This document shows positions 44,293 to 55,546 of a stretch of DNA of 64,000 nucleotides, piece by piece. A program made the translations under genes and the position numbers. Under the pieces are notes generated by a model. It saw only the letters and a list, made by a program, of their open reading frames with translations. It did not search any database and was not told the origin of the DNA. Position 1 is the stretch's first letter. The number at the start of each line of letters is the position of its first letter. Source of the DNA: Monomorium pharaonis (taxonomy: Eukaryota > Arthropoda > Insecta > Hymenoptera > Formicidae); NCBI RefSeq assembly GCF_013373865.1, contig NC_050472.1, forward strand, positions 12,469,413 to 12,533,412, read 5' to 3'.

Positions 44293-44936
44293 TTAATATG
44301 AATCTGTGGTTTTCTATTATGCTAAGAATTTCCATAATTTCATGAGAATCATATTAAAATTATTAAGTAGATACATTAACATTTTTTAATGTATTATTTT
44401 ATTAAACACATTTGGGTTTTATTTATTTTTTTTATTTATTCTAAAAAAATTGTGAACTTGTGCTGCAACGATTATTATTTTATACGTATCTAATCGTAGA
44501 TACCAAAAAAATTATAATTTTTTTGTATTATTTTTATCACTGGAAAAAAAACAATAAAAATGTTATTTTAATAAACATCCATTTTATTAATACTAATATA
44601 TAATTCTGAATACTGTTCATAATCTCTAAACGCTCTGACCACGGGCTTCATAACGTTCATAACAGCTTGGCTGCGTTCAGAACGTTATCCGAGTACTCTT
44701 AGGTATCATTCTATCTTTGTTGTTCGTTGAATGTGAGACAAGGATAGAATGATACAAAAACATTTAGGTGATGTTTCTGAACGTAACCCTGACGTTATTT
44801 TAGTTCCCCAATTTTTCAATTGGTCGATAGTGGCGCGACACATCTTAGCTACCAGTCTGAAGTTAGCTACTGGCAATCCATACTTATATAGTTAAAGTAT
44901 AGGAAAGTATGAAATATTTATATACAATAATTTTAT

Positions 44937-45405
44937 TTATTCGTGATATTCTTTAATAGAATACATGGAAGCCATAATTTTAAAGAATTTATCAATTTGT
45001 TCGGAATAATTATATTTGCGTTTAAAAATAAATTCAGCTATATAATACATATAGTGTTCTATTCGAGTGCCATTTCGTGGTATTTCAGCTCGAATATTCC
45101 GCCACAGACGTTGTGATATTTTTGAGTATGTACTCCTGTACTTAAGTCCATAAAATTTTTACTATGGTTAACTGTTTTATGCGTATAATTATAATTACTT
45201 AATGAATTGTATGCCCGCCAACAATCGCTATGAATAATAGTGCCTGATAAAATACGATGACGTATAATTGGTAGCAAGTAGCAAGACTTCAGAGGATCGC
45301 TGTTCAACAAATACAATAAATAAACGGCCTGTGTTTTGTTCAATGGCTCCAAATAACTATTGACCAGTTATAAGACGTCCGCGATGTATAAGTCGAATAT
45401 AAGTC
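44937..45405 (-). pseudogene. Merlin/IS1595-type (ISXO2-like) transposase remnant
   Basis: Minus-strand reading in three frames. First, RGRLITGQ-stop-LFGAIEQNTGR up to EQRSSEVLL. Next, PIIRHRILSGTIIHSDCWRAYN (second catalytic Asp in HSDCW), YTHKTVNHSKNFMDLSTGVHTQ. Last, LWRNIRAEIPRNGTR followed by a C-terminal tail and stop at 44,937-44,939. This order is the ISXO2-like/Merlin catalytic domain. At least two frameshifts and one TGG-to-TAG change (in GQW) kill it; the N-terminus with the first Asp is missing, and the position expected to hold the catalytic Glu reads SQRLWR. Found in PRPF4B intron 3, antisense to the gene. Confidence 0.78.
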
Positions 45406-46000
45406 TTTATTATTGATGTAGAAAATATTAAATTGCACAATCACTGTTATCTATCTTAAGTTCCAAAATATATATATTTTATATTATTTAATAATATATG
45501 AAATGCGTGATTTGCATGTTTGCTAATCCATATGCAAAGTGTGGTGCAGATAACGTGTGAGCGGGGGAGGGGCTCCCCCTGCACCCCCTCCCCCTATTTT
45601 TTCCTAACCTAACCCAAACATTTTTAATTCGCTATTTGGCCACAATTTTAAATCTAAAGTCGCAAACCCTTGTGGTAAAGTACAGGCGTGGACGTTGTTT
45701 CGCTCTGTAAGCACCCCCCGCTTTTATATATTAATGAACTTTCCACGCGTAGCAAGGTCCATCCCTCGATGGATCTCGCTACGCTTGGAAAGTCGCAAAA
45801 CCATGTGATGTACTCCTATACTTAATAATTATGTGTCGTATTAATAAAACTTTTTTTGGTAATAACTTTTTAACGAATCACGAGCGACGGCTAAAATCTT
45901 TTAAAGGTTACTTAGAAGGGTGACCTTGATAACATATGTTAAGGTCAAGGTCATCGGAGCTATTTCCTCTAAACTGAATAATTACCAGGAAACTGACAAA

Positions 46001-47234
46001 AGACATGCATTGTCCCGAAAAAATGTACCGAAATTCGAAAGGTGAGCTAACATCCCGAAAAGTCAAAATTCCGAAATTTAAGACTAGAGGCATTGAAAAT
46101 CAAAATCCCAAAATTAAAGATTTGAGACATTGTCCTGAAAAGTCACAAGACCGAAATTTAAGACGTGAAACAATGTCCTGAAAATTGAATATTATAAATT
46201 TAAGCAATGGCACGCAGAGGTTTAGCGACATTAAAAGCCAGTAAACGCGGTTGCACTATAGTTGGATAATAAAAAATGCGCTTACGAACGCGTGGAACTG
46301 TATGATGATTTATTTATCGAAGATTTTTTAACATTAATAACCCAGACAGCCCACAATATTTATGATAAATACTTATAAATATTTATTTCTGTTTATTTTT
46401 TAAAAATTATATAAATATTTGATATATATTTTATATACATGAAGGAAACATTTTTATTTAATATATTATTAAGATATAGACTAAATATTTTATACAATAT
46501 TTATGGTAAATAAAAAATAATGATTTGTAGTTATATTTTGTAAATATTTATAAATATTTCATAAATATTTTTATGTAATATTTATGATAAATTTTTATCA
46601 TCTGTCAAATCTAACGTCACAAAAATATTTATAAAATATTTAAAATAAATATTATAGATATTTTGTAAATATTTTATAAATATTGTGTGCTGTCTGGAAA
46701 GTTCATTAATATGTAAAAATGCATAAATATATTATGATACATAAATTATAAATTATAGTTATGGTTATATTGTAATAATTTAAAAAATTGAACATTTGTA
46801 ATTAATTTCAATTATATTTTAGTTTTAATTATGTGAAGTTACAATTAAATAAAGTATAATAAATATTGAAATCATATAATTAAACATTGATATTCAATAA
46901 TCATAATTAAATTATAATTAATTAAAGTTGCAATTGTATAAAAATTAATTTCAATTACATATTGATAAAAAATTAAAATTATATTTATTTTATAATTGTA
47001 ATAAAACTTTAATTAAATTCATAATTAAAAGTTTCTACACACACATACACGCGCGCGCGGACATACTGACACATAATTTAACCAAACAAAATAATTTTTT
47101 CTATTTATTTTATTAAAAAAGTTTTTGGGAATTTTACAATGTCTCAAGTCTTAAGTTTCAGGATTTTGACTTTTTAGGACAATGTCTTGAATCTTAAACT
47201 TCGGGATTATAATTTTTTGGGACAATGCATGTTC
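46001..47234. mobile_element. TIR element with 40-45-bp subterminal repeats
   Basis: Left AGACATGCATTGTCCCGAAA, right TTTTTTGGGACAATGCATGT. Each end repeats a unit of the form CATTGTCCYGAAAAGTC...CCGAAATTTAAGACTTGAG two to four times. The middle (46,342-46,697) is a separate MITE with ends CCAGACAGCCCACAATATTT / AATATTGTGTGCTGTCTGG, filled with ATATTTATGATAAAT-like repeats. Confidence 0.65.
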
Positions 47235-47459
47235 TCCAAATTTATTTTTTCTGAGAGAAGAACATCAATTTCTACAAAACTCTACATCTAGGAATCTTTG
47301 AGGTTGCTGATTACGAATCTATTGTCAGATTTTCATAAATGACGGATACAATATTAAAAATTTAATCAATTTTCATATAACTTAGTATTTGGGGATTTTT
47401 TGTGCTGCTGAGATTGCGAATCTGTTATCAGAATTAAAAAATTTTAAATGGTGGATACA

Positions 47460-47817
47460 TATTAGGTATAGGTGTGAACGCAATGTACGAACGTGCTCGA
47501 ATAAACATATTTATTTATGGTAATGTTTAATACAATAGGCGGAGCAGCTTTGTTGAAGAGACTTTAGTGCGCTCAAAGAGTCTTGGGGTTCTCGTGTATA
47601 AAAGTAAGCGCGCAAGACGCGGCGGCGATCGTTACGTGAATTGAACGTAGAGTGTTTGAGATAGAGAAGCATAGCGCGCGTAAGACAAAGAAAATATGCG
47701 ATGGTGGCGCTGACACGATGCGTGATCAAAGCGTCTCCTTGATACGTGTGCTCGTTCTCATGAGGATCACCCGCGCAATGTGTGATTCGACAAGAATGTA
47801 GAAATGAATTTCTAACA
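47460..47817 (-). repeat. copia 3' LTR (shortened, 358 bp)
   Basis: Matches 52,196-52,798 except for a missing ~245-bp block just after GGRGCAGCTTTGTT. The adjacent inner sequence AAGGGGGCG on the minus strand serves as polypurine tract. Confidence 0.85.
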
Positions 47818-47824
47818 CGCCCCC

Positions 47825-48286
47825 TTAATTTTGACATTCTTCATCGTTGAGCCATGTTAGACCTAAACCATAGATGCATGTCTGGTGCTTCGAGTTCTCC
47901 AAAGCTTTGATTAGAACGTCCGCCAACATTTCCTCGCTTGGTAAATACCGCAGTCTTATGGGATGATTGGCTAGCGCCTCTCTGATGAAGTGATGACGGA
48001 TGTTGATGTGCTTAGACCTTCCATGATAGATGAGATTTCGTGCTAGTTTCCTAGCTCCTTGATTGTCGTTGTATATGATGACGTTCGCTTGATTAGCGAA
48101 CCCAAATTTCTTCAGGAAGTCGATGAGGTGAATCGCTTCTTTGGCAGCGTCTATCAGCCCCATGTATTCTGCCTTCGTCGATGAGAGAGCCATGGTCCTC
48201 TGCTTGCGGGACTTCCAGATGACTACAGCTTTTGCGAATAAAAAGACTCAACCTGTGTACGATCGTCTGTCGATTGTGCAATTCCC
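47825..48286 (-). pseudogene. copia RNase H domain
   Basis: In the same frame as the reverse transcriptase but separated from it by two in-frame stops (48,287 end and near 48,233). Contains AVVIWKSRKQRTMALSSTKA, the copia RNase H signature SSTKAEY, then NDNQGARKLA with the catalytic Asp, and RSKHINIRHHFIREAL ending LPSEEMLADVLIKAL. The stop after DVDAD replaces the usual Trp of ADWAG. Confidence 0.82.
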
Positions 48287-49804
48287 CTAGTCGGCATCCA
48301 CGTCAACTAGATTTTCTTTTGTGTGTTTGAATGTTAGTCCTAGGTTGATGGCATGTTTCAAGTATCGAAAAACGTGATTGGCTGCCGTCCGTTTTGTTGT
48401 GATGAGCGTTAAATTGACGCTTGTAGCGTGAGCTATGTCTGGTTTGACACCTAAGGTTCGGTATATTAAGCTTTCGATGAGCTCCTTGTATGGAATTAAT
48501 GTGTCGTCTTCTTTGCAGTCCTTAATGGTTAGCTTGCGACCGTAGGTTAAGGGCGTGTTGGCGCCCTTGCAATCGGTCATTCCGAATTTTGTCAGAAACT
48601 CCTTGATGTATCCTGATTGAGAAGTGAATATCCCGGTGCTTGTTTGATCGATCTCTATCCCAAGACAATATTTTGCTTCTCCGAGATCTTTGATGGCGAA
48701 CCATTTTTGTAGTACGTCAACGATTTTTTGTTTTTTGGCTTGATCTCTTAAGGCGATTAATATGTGGTCGACATATACTAGTAGAAATATCGTCTTCTTC
48801 TCGTTGATGTAAATACAGGAGTCGGCGTTTGTCGGGGTCAAGCCGGCTTTCTTCAGTGCTGTAGTGAGCTTGAAGTGCCATTGACGTCCCGCTTGACGTA
48901 ATCCGTATAACGCCTTTTTTAGGCAACAAACTTTATGTTCTTGGTGTAGCTGGGATAACATTTGCCTTGTTGGGTTTTGTATCCCCATAGCAGATTTATC
49001 ACGTGTAATTCTGGTGAGCATTTCTTCCAAGAGTTCAGATGTCTTCATATATACATTGACGTCCATGTCTTCATGTAGATATGTGGCGATGTCCAACTGC
49101 GAAATTGTCATGCCTAGTTGAGATGATAACGCAATTAACATTCTAAGTGAACTGAGTCGAGCGACGGGTGTGAAGGTATCACAAAAATCTATGTCAGGGC
49201 GTTGCGAAAAACTTTTTGCTACAATTCGTGCCTTTCGTTTTTCAAGACTTCCGTCCGCTTTGTGCTTGTTCCTGAGAATGATTTTACAACCGATGACGTT
49301 TTTATCCTTTGGCTTATCAACGAGCTCCGAAGTGTCGTTGGTTATGAGACTTTTCACTTCATTATAGATGACATTCTTCCATTTAGTTGAGTCCGTACTT
49401 GCGACGGCTTTCGTGAAATTTATTTTACTGGCGAGCATCGCGAACATTGATTCATGCGATTCGACATCCTTGTCTGAGTCCGCTCCTGTAAATTTACTTG
49501 GTGCTTCATGTTTACTGTTTTTCAAGTTGTATTGTTTGGTTGGAGGCGTCGATTTACGCGTTGTAGCTCCTTTTGGTTTGTCTGGTCTCGGAACTTCCGC
49601 ATCGTTGTCGATTGCTTTCTTCGTGATTTTGTCGTCGTCCGTTCCCTTTTCGACGGGGCTTGGGGTATTTGGTCTTATGTACGTATTATGAAAATCTTTC
49701 TTTGAACAAGTGTCGCACAAGATTCTGTGTGGTCCATTTTTGATATTCTGGTCTACAATGTCTTCGGGTGATTCCTTTATGTCGAACTCATCAAAGAATT
49801 TCAC
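48287..49804 (-). pseudogene. copia reverse transcriptase region, active site mutated
   Basis: 505-residue open frame within the broken Pol. An acidic/basic linker (residues ~1-150) is followed by the RT palm: RKARIVAKSFSQRPDIDFCD, FTPVARLSSLRMLIALSSQ, QLDIATYLHEDM (first catalytic Asp kept), CCLKKALYGLRQAGRQW, then FLLVYVDHILIAL near residues 340-350. Copia RTs have YVDD there; the second Asp is His in this copy, which should abolish polymerisation. GVKPDIAHATSVN and HVFRYLKHAINLGL complete the domain. Confidence 0.88.
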
Positions 49805-50690
49805 ATCCCTTGAGACGTGGATTTTTCTATCCTTCGAATTTCACACTCTGTAAGCCTTTGAAGATTCTGAGTATCCGACAAATGTTCCTTCTATGTCTCG
49901 GATGTCGAATTTTCCTTTTCCAGGTGATTTATTCAGAACAAATGCTTTACAGCTGAATGTTCGCATGTGCGCAACACTTTGGCATCGTTCGTTCCATTTT
50001 TCGAAGAGTTCCGGAATCGATACTTTTAATGATGCAATGGTTTCTAACATAGTTGTCATCGAGACGGCTTTGGCCCAAAAAGACGATGGTAGTCTCGATT
50101 AGATGATTATACATCGTGCTGACTCGACCAGAGTTCTGTTTTTGCGCTTGGAGACACCATTCTGTTCAGGGGTAAGCGATGCTTGATTCCATGTTTCTCG
50201 AATAGCTGGCTCAGAGTCGAATTGCAATATTCCTTTCCGTTGTCCGATTGAACTGCTTTGATTTTTTGTCCCGTCTGTCTTTCAGCGAATGTCATGACGT
50301 CCTTGAATTTTTGAGTAACTTTGCTCTTGTGTTTTATGAAATATACTTGACACCAATGACTAGCGTCGTCTATAAACGTGACGAAGTATCGGGCATTGCC
50401 GTGTGATTCTGTTCTCATGGGGCCGCACACGTCTGTGTGCACTATGTCTAGAATGCCGACATTTTTCTTGCTGGTGGCTGCGAAGGGGGTTCTGGATAAT
50501 TTTCCTGCTGCACATACCTCGCAGTTGATTTGATTCGTGACAGATTCGAGCTTTAGACCTCTGACGGATTGTATTTTCCACATCGAATTGTGATCTTGCG
50601 CATTTAAATGATCCAATCGCCCGTGCCAGATTTTTGATCGTTCACACTTGTTCGCTATGTAAGCCTGCGACGATTCTTCCTAAAGATATT
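49805..50690 (-). pseudogene. copia integrase
   Basis: Gag-pre-integrase region HGRLDHLNAQDH and CEVCAAGKLSRTPF (zinc-binding H-H-C-C), then HTDVCGPM with the first catalytic Asp, FVTFIDDASHW, VQSDNGKEY with the second Asp, and, after a frameshift near 50,165, TPEQNGVSKRKNRT with the catalytic Glu position changed to Lys. The C-terminal part (50,059-49,841) has the GYSESSKAYRV motif and is cut by an in-frame TGA. At least two frameshifts. Confidence 0.82.
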
Positions 50691-51300
50691 AGGATGTTGA
50701 ATAAGTTTTTGCTGTTTTTTTGTGAAAATTAATGCGTTATTTTAAAAAAATCAGTAAAAAACCTGTCACTGAAAGTATTGTCCATCGCTAGCCATTACTT
50801 TTTCCCATCTTTCTGGTAGCATTTAAATTCAACGTCGGAAAAACGACACGTCTTTTGAAGCTATCCAAAAGGCGACCCATTTTTGGCATCTTTATAAGAA
50901 TGGAAGTGCTGCTCAGCTAGGCCATGTGCCATCGATCGGAACAAGTGGTAGTCGGAAGGAGCAATGTCCGGTGAATACAGCGGGTGGGGTAGGACTTCCC
51001 ATTATTTCCCAAGCGTTTTCAAGTAAGTTTTTACTAATTTTGCAACATGTGACCGAGCGTTGTTATGCTGCAAAATTACTCGTGTCTCTGCTTGTATAGC
51101 GGCCGTTTTTCCTTCGATGCCTGGCTCAAACGCATTAATTATAGTTGGTAAAGATCTCCCGTAATGATTTTATTTGGTTTGAGCAGCTCATAATAAATTA
51201 CACTCAGCTGATCCCACAAAATGCAGAACAGAAGCTTGGAATCGTGGATATTCAGTTTTGGCGACGATGTTGATGCATAGCCGGGCTTACACCATCTAAA
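50690..51300 (-). pseudogene. mariner transposase remnant inserted in copia
   Basis: The minus-strand frame contains ILQHNNARSHVAK (normally QHDNARPH; the catalytic Asp is Asn), HPLYSPDIAPSDYHLF, FRSMAHGLAEQHF and the C-terminal LPERWEKVMASDGQYF. These are the D,D34D mariner motifs; the last catalytic Asp in PSDYH is kept. The N-terminal DNA-binding half is missing, and frameshifts are needed to join the pieces. Confidence 0.78.
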
Positions 51301-51305
51301 TCTAA

Positions 51306-51480
51306 ATCAACGAAAAATTATCGAAGAAAGTGATGCTAGAAAGCGAAAAACGCCAGACAAGGAATTAGGCGCCTTGTGAAAAATCTAAATTTTAGATTTT
51401 TTACGAGTAAGGCGCCTGATTCCTTGTTTGCCGTTTTTCGCTTTCTAGCTTCGCTTTCTTCGATAATTTTTATTTTTAGC
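51306..51480. mobile_element. palindromic MITE next to the mariner remnant
   Basis: GAAAGCGAAAAACGCCAGAC...AGGCGCCTT pairs with AAGGCGCCTGATTCC...GCCGTTTTTCGCTTTC; nearly the whole 170 bp folds back. Confidence 0.7.
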
Positions 51481-51521
51481 GTCTCGGTATCTGGCAAATC
51501 ATCCCGCGATTCCATGGCGCA

Positions 51522-52021
51522 TCAAAATGTATCATAATTATCCGGAAGACTGTATAACACGATAATCGCGAGCACGTTTCCGTTGATTTTGACATTCATT
51601 GACTGTAATTTATCGACCGCGTCGAAAATGTCGTTGAGATGATTCTTAATGTCTTCACTCTCTGGCATTTTACGCAATACGAGGCTCTTTAAGAGGGTTG
51701 CCTTGCACGCGGGTCCCTTCAACGCGTATATGGACTCTAGTTTATCCCATACGTCTTTCGACGTATCGCACCCTTTAATCTGTTTCAGTTTGAATGGATG
51801 TATGGATAAAATTAGGTCTGATTTTGCCTTATGATCTTCTGCGATCCATGTATGCTGCCTGAGATACTTCCCTCGCCGTTGCGTCCGTTGAAACGGTCGG
51901 GTTCGGTTTCTCTCCTGAGACGTACGCCCACGGTGTCGTTCTTGATAAGCAGTGCCTCTGCTTGAATTTGTCACGTGTCATAATTATTCTGGGATAAGAG
52001 CTTGAAGCCATTTGAGTTCAT
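51522..52021 (-). pseudogene. copia Gag
   Basis: Start ATG at 52,019-52,021 (MNSNGFKLLSQNNYDT, then TGA where Trp is expected). Continues in another frame as HKAKSDLILSIHPFKLKQIK, KDVWDKLESIYALKGPACKA, MPESEDIKNHLNDIFDAVDK and LYSLPDNYDTF, the UBN2-type Gag of copia elements. The zinc knuckle and protease that should follow are absent; inserted mariner and MITE sequence lies there instead. Confidence 0.8.
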
Positions 52022-52179
52022 CGTGCCGTACGACATTTTATTCTTCGGTGAATGCGAGATTGGCTTGTCGGATTATATTAATGAGATGCATATTTACTCT
52101 TGACACTAAATCTCGCGAATTTCACAAGTATAACGGTTCGCGATTCTCATGCGAGCACGTGTTATACAAAGGCGTGGGT

Positions 52180-52195
52180 GCTTGGGTCCATAACC
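52180..52195 (-). promoter_or_regulatory. copia primer-binding site, initiator tRNA-Met fragment
   Basis: Directly after the 5' LTR the minus strand reads GGTTATGGACCCAAGC, complementary (with mismatches) to the anticodon-arm region of initiator tRNA-Met rather than its 3' end. This matches the unusual half-tRNA priming known for Drosophila copia. Confidence 0.75.
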
Positions 52196-52798
52196 TGTTA
52201 GGTGTAGGTGTGGAAGGCAATGTACGAACGTGCTCGAATAAACACAGTATTTATTTATAGTAATGTTTAATACAATAGACGGGGCAGCTTTGTTCTTTGT
52301 TCTTCTTCTTCTGCTTCTTCTTGTTGTTCCCCGAATGGATTTCCGACTCTGGTAAGAGTCACAGTACCACGGTTAGTTAGGTCATTGACCTATAGCAGAC
52401 ACCTGGGGAGAGTGTGACTGCTATGTTCGTATATGGATTATTGAGTCCTGGTATAGTTCTTGATACTCCTTAGTGGTTGTAATTGGCTTAGGGGAAATTC
52501 CCTCGAGCATGGGTAGGGCAGCTTCGTTAAAGAGACTTTAGTGCGCTCAAAGAGTCTCTGGCTTCTAAATGTAAAAGTAAGCGTACAAGACGCGACTGCG
52601 ATTGTTACACGAGTTGAACGTAGAGATAGAGAGGGGTAGCGCGAGCAAGGTGAAGCGCGCGTAAGACAAAGAAAAGATGCGATGGTGGCGCTAACGCGAT
52701 GCGTGATCAGAGCGTCGCCTTGGTACGTGTGCTCGTTCTCATGAGGATTGCCCGCGCAATGTGTGATTCGACAAGAATGTAGAAATGAATTTTTAACA
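52196..52798 (-). repeat. copia 5' LTR (603 bp)
   Basis: Longer of the two LTRs. The extra ~245 bp (about 52,293-52,530) is bounded by the repeated motif GGGCAGCTTYGTT, and includes a TTCTTCTTCTTCTGC tract. Confidence 0.85.
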
Positions 52799-53110
52799 AT
52801 ACAATATGGCGTGTATAAAAATAAAAATTCAAGTAGTTTCCGAAACTTAGTATCTAGGAGTTTTGTCATATTGGTCCGCCATTTTGAATTTTGAAAATCT
52901 GACAACAAATTTGTTATCAGCATTTTAAAAAAACACCTAAATACTAAGTTTCACAAGATTTGGTTTAATTTTTATTTATTTTTATACGTCTGCCATATTG
53001 GATCCGCCATTTTTAAGTTTGAAAATTTGATATTAAAGTGACTGATATTAATCAGCAACCTAAAAAAACCCCTGGATACAGTGTTTTATTGAAATTGGTA
53101 AGCAAGAATA

Positions 53111-53522
53111 ATGGGAGCAGTGCATTTGCACACGGTTCGAATGGACACGGTGCTTTTGGACACAATATTTTGCGCACTTTTTATTTGTACATTGTTCAGT
53201 TGCACACCGTTCACTTGCACACTGTTCACTTGGACATAGTGAGAAGTAACTATGCTGAGAGCACTCTACCGACGGGGTGGGTGCGGGAGGGGGGCCGAAG
53301 GTTCCCCTTGTACTTTCCCCGTGTGTGTGTGTCCGTTTCTTTTTGTGTCCAACTGTACGGCGAGTGAGCGGTGCGCAACTGAACGGTGTGTAAATGAACG
53401 GTGTCCAGAAGCACCATGTCCAAATGAACGGTATGCAAATGAACGGTGCGCAAGATATTGTGTTAAAAACACCGTGTGCAAATGCAGCGTGTTTATTTGA
53501 ACCGTGTCTAAGTGAATGCCAC
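53111..53522. mobile_element. 15-bp-word array element, copy 6 (perfect 8-bp target duplication)
   Basis: Flanked by CAAGAATA at 53,103-53,110 and 53,523-53,530. Arms carry words such as TTGCACACCGTTCAC, TTCGAATGGACACGG and, inverted, TGAACGGTGTGCAAA. Core 53,252-53,330 has CCGACGGGGTGGGTGCGGGA, GGCCGAAGGTTCCCC and a GT run, like copies 2, 3 and 5 but lacking the GTCGCAAACCC sides. It lies 270 bp upstream of PRPF4B exon 4, within intron 3. Confidence 0.85.
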
Positions 53523-53790
53523 CAAGAATAACTGGTTCAAAAGGTGAAAGCTGTTAAGAAATTATGTATTCTTATATAAAATTGCGAATAAAATTTTGAA
53601 AAACCAGGAATTTTTTTTAAAATAAAGTAAATAGTTTGAATAACTATTGAAATTTATATCACAACTCGGATATATGTTATAGCTTTAACGTATATTGGAA
53701 CATGCATTTAATAAATATTTCAGTAGTTTGAATTATCTTGTATGATTATTGTTTGAATTTATTATAACTGTATTGTATGTATATGTATAG

Positions 53791-54299
53791 GAACGATTGC
53801 AAGCATGTTTAGTACAATATCTCTCGGATGATTCTGAAAAGGGTGACGATAAAGAGTTACGAGAAGAAGAGGAAGAAGAGGAAGAAGAATCTAAAACTGT
53901 GGCAGAAACACCCGATGTCATACTTGTAGAAGATGATAGCGATATCGATGTATCATCGAAAAAACGAGATAGAAGCAAATCAGGCAGTAGAGAACGTAAG
54001 AAAGTGATAAAATCCGAAAGACGTGTTATAGTTGATATCACTAGAGATAGAAAAACTCGCGAACAGCACAAAGATAAGAGAAGAGATTTTGATAGAAAAA
54101 GAGATGAAAAAAACCGCCTTAGAGAGGAAGGAAAAAGAGAAGATACTCGAAGAGACGATAGATCTTCACGAAAAATTTATGAAAGACAGAAAGAAGATAC
54201 AAAAAAAGACGAACTTAATAAAAAAGTAGATGATGACCAGCAAAAACGTAAAGATCTATTGAGAAGGGATGAGACACGTAGAAGAGAATCAGATAGACG
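53791..54299 (+). CDS. PRPF4B exon 4, acidic then Arg/Lys-rich region
   Basis: Acceptor TATATGTATAG, donor GTAAGT. Continues exon 3 in phase 0: ERLQACLVQYLSDDSEKG, a run of nine glutamates, PDVILVEDDSDIDVSS, then a charged KKRDRSKSGSRERKK and long RD/RE/KD repeats predicted as helix or disordered. Ends in phase 2. No interruptions. This low-complexity region is typical of the PRP4 kinase N-terminus and varies in length between species. Confidence 0.85.
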
Positions 54300-54479
54300 G
54301 TAAGTTGACGAAAACTTAAAATTATTATCACTTAATGGACACGTGTTCTGTGTATTTTTTTCTTAAAATATCTTGTTGCTTATAATTAAAGTCGTAACAT
54401 TTTTATAATTAGAGTAGAGAAGATGGTAAAGAAGAGTAGAGAAGACTTGTAAACTATTTTGTTTTATTTAAATAACTCA

Positions 54480-55546
54480 CAAAGAGATGCCAACATCTAT
54501 CTATGCTAACTCTAATTTTGAATGAGCTATAGTGCATCAAAAAGGGAGGTGAGAAAACAAAAATCGTGTTTGGTTTTTTGGTGAATGGGCCTTAGTTTCT
54601 GAGAAAATTGCATCTAAATACGTGCATTTTTAGCTGATAAGGTAAGTACAAAAGCCATTTCTCGGCATGAAGCGCAGTGACCGCGGTGCTAAGTGCGCGC
54701 CCACTGTTTTGCTATCCGTGCGAGCTGGGTTTGAGATCAGTTGTGACAATTTTTTTTAGTCTATATGCCAAATAAATTTATTTTCTTTATTCTTTAAAAT
54801 AAAATTTTTTTACGGTTTTAATAAATTTTTATAATGTTAGTAAATATAATAAAAAGTTATATATTCTTATTTATTATAAAATTTTGACATTTTTGTACAA
54901 TATTATAAGTGGAAATTTACATAAAAACATTGAAAACATAAATGTTTCTTGCACCGTGAACATATCATAAAATTTATGATATGTTCATGGTGCGACATAA
55001 ATACAGTTCGCGTGTTGCAAATACATTTTTTTATTATGTACGTTGGTTGGGAAACACAATTTTTAAAAAATTAAGAAAATATAACTAAAATATGCAAAAT
55101 AATTGCTTGGTACCCATTAAAATTAAAAAATAAACGCGATATTGTATAAGAATGTCAGAATTTTATAGTAAATAAAAAATGTTATTTTTTATTATATTTA
55201 ATAACATAAAAATTTATTAAAACCGCAAAAAAGTTTATTTTAAAGAATAAAAAAAATAAATTTAATTGGAATATAAATTAAAAAAAATTTGTCACTGGTC
55301 TCGGACCCAGCTCGCATGGAACAAAACGTTAAGCGTGCATCTAGCACCTAGCACCTGCGACCACACCACACTTGATGCCGAGAAATTGTACTTATCCTAT
55401 CGAATGCACATATTTAAATGCAATTTTCTCAGAAACTAAGGCCCATTAACCCAAAAGCCAAAATAGGGTTTTTGCTTTTCACCTCCATTTTCAAATGCAC
55501 TATTGCTTATTTGAAAGTAGAGTTAGCAAATATTGGCATCTCCTTG
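54480..55546. mobile_element. foldback element in PRPF4B intron 4, ~1.07 kb
   Basis: The arms pair over about 300 bp: CAAAGAGATGCCAACATCTA, CTAACTCTA, GGGCCTTAGTTTCTGAGAAA, ATTGCATCTAAAT versus their complements at 55,390-55,546 (GGCATCTCCTTG end). At the centre is another hairpin, CACCGTGAACATATCATAAA facing its complement (54,952-54,996). No ORF of note. Confidence 0.7.

Larger units (their letters stand above)
42170..45986. mobile_element. 3.8-kb long-TIR element
   Basis: The arms (42,170 to about 42,600 and about 45,530-45,986) pair over roughly 430 bp: GGTAATTATTCAGTTTAG, TGACCTTG...TATCAAGGTCAC, CGTCGCTCGTGATTCGTTAA, GGAGTACATCACATGG, and a GC-rich GGGGGAGGGGCTCC block beside a TTAGGTTAGG motif. 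The interior holds a piggyBac-type MITE (43,386-44,292) and a dead Merlin-type transposase (44,937-45,405). Whether the transposase belongs to this element is unclear. Shorter relatives lie at 57,705-58,585 and around 60,165-60,300. Confidence 0.7.
47460..52798 (-). mobile_element. copia LTR retrotransposon, 5.3 kb, inactive
   Basis: LTRs at 47,460-47,817 and 52,196-52,798 (TGTTAGGT...TTTAACA), perfect 5-bp duplication ATACA at 47,455-47,459 and 52,799-52,803. On the minus strand the order is Gag, (zinc knuckle and protease region replaced), integrase, reverse transcriptase, RNase H, as in Ty1/copia. The primer site pairs with an internal stretch of initiator tRNA-Met, as in Drosophila copia. 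The coding region has several stops, frameshifts, a mutated RT active site and a mariner plus MITE inserted at about 50,690-51,480. It lies antisense in PRPF4B intron 3. Confidence 0.92.
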
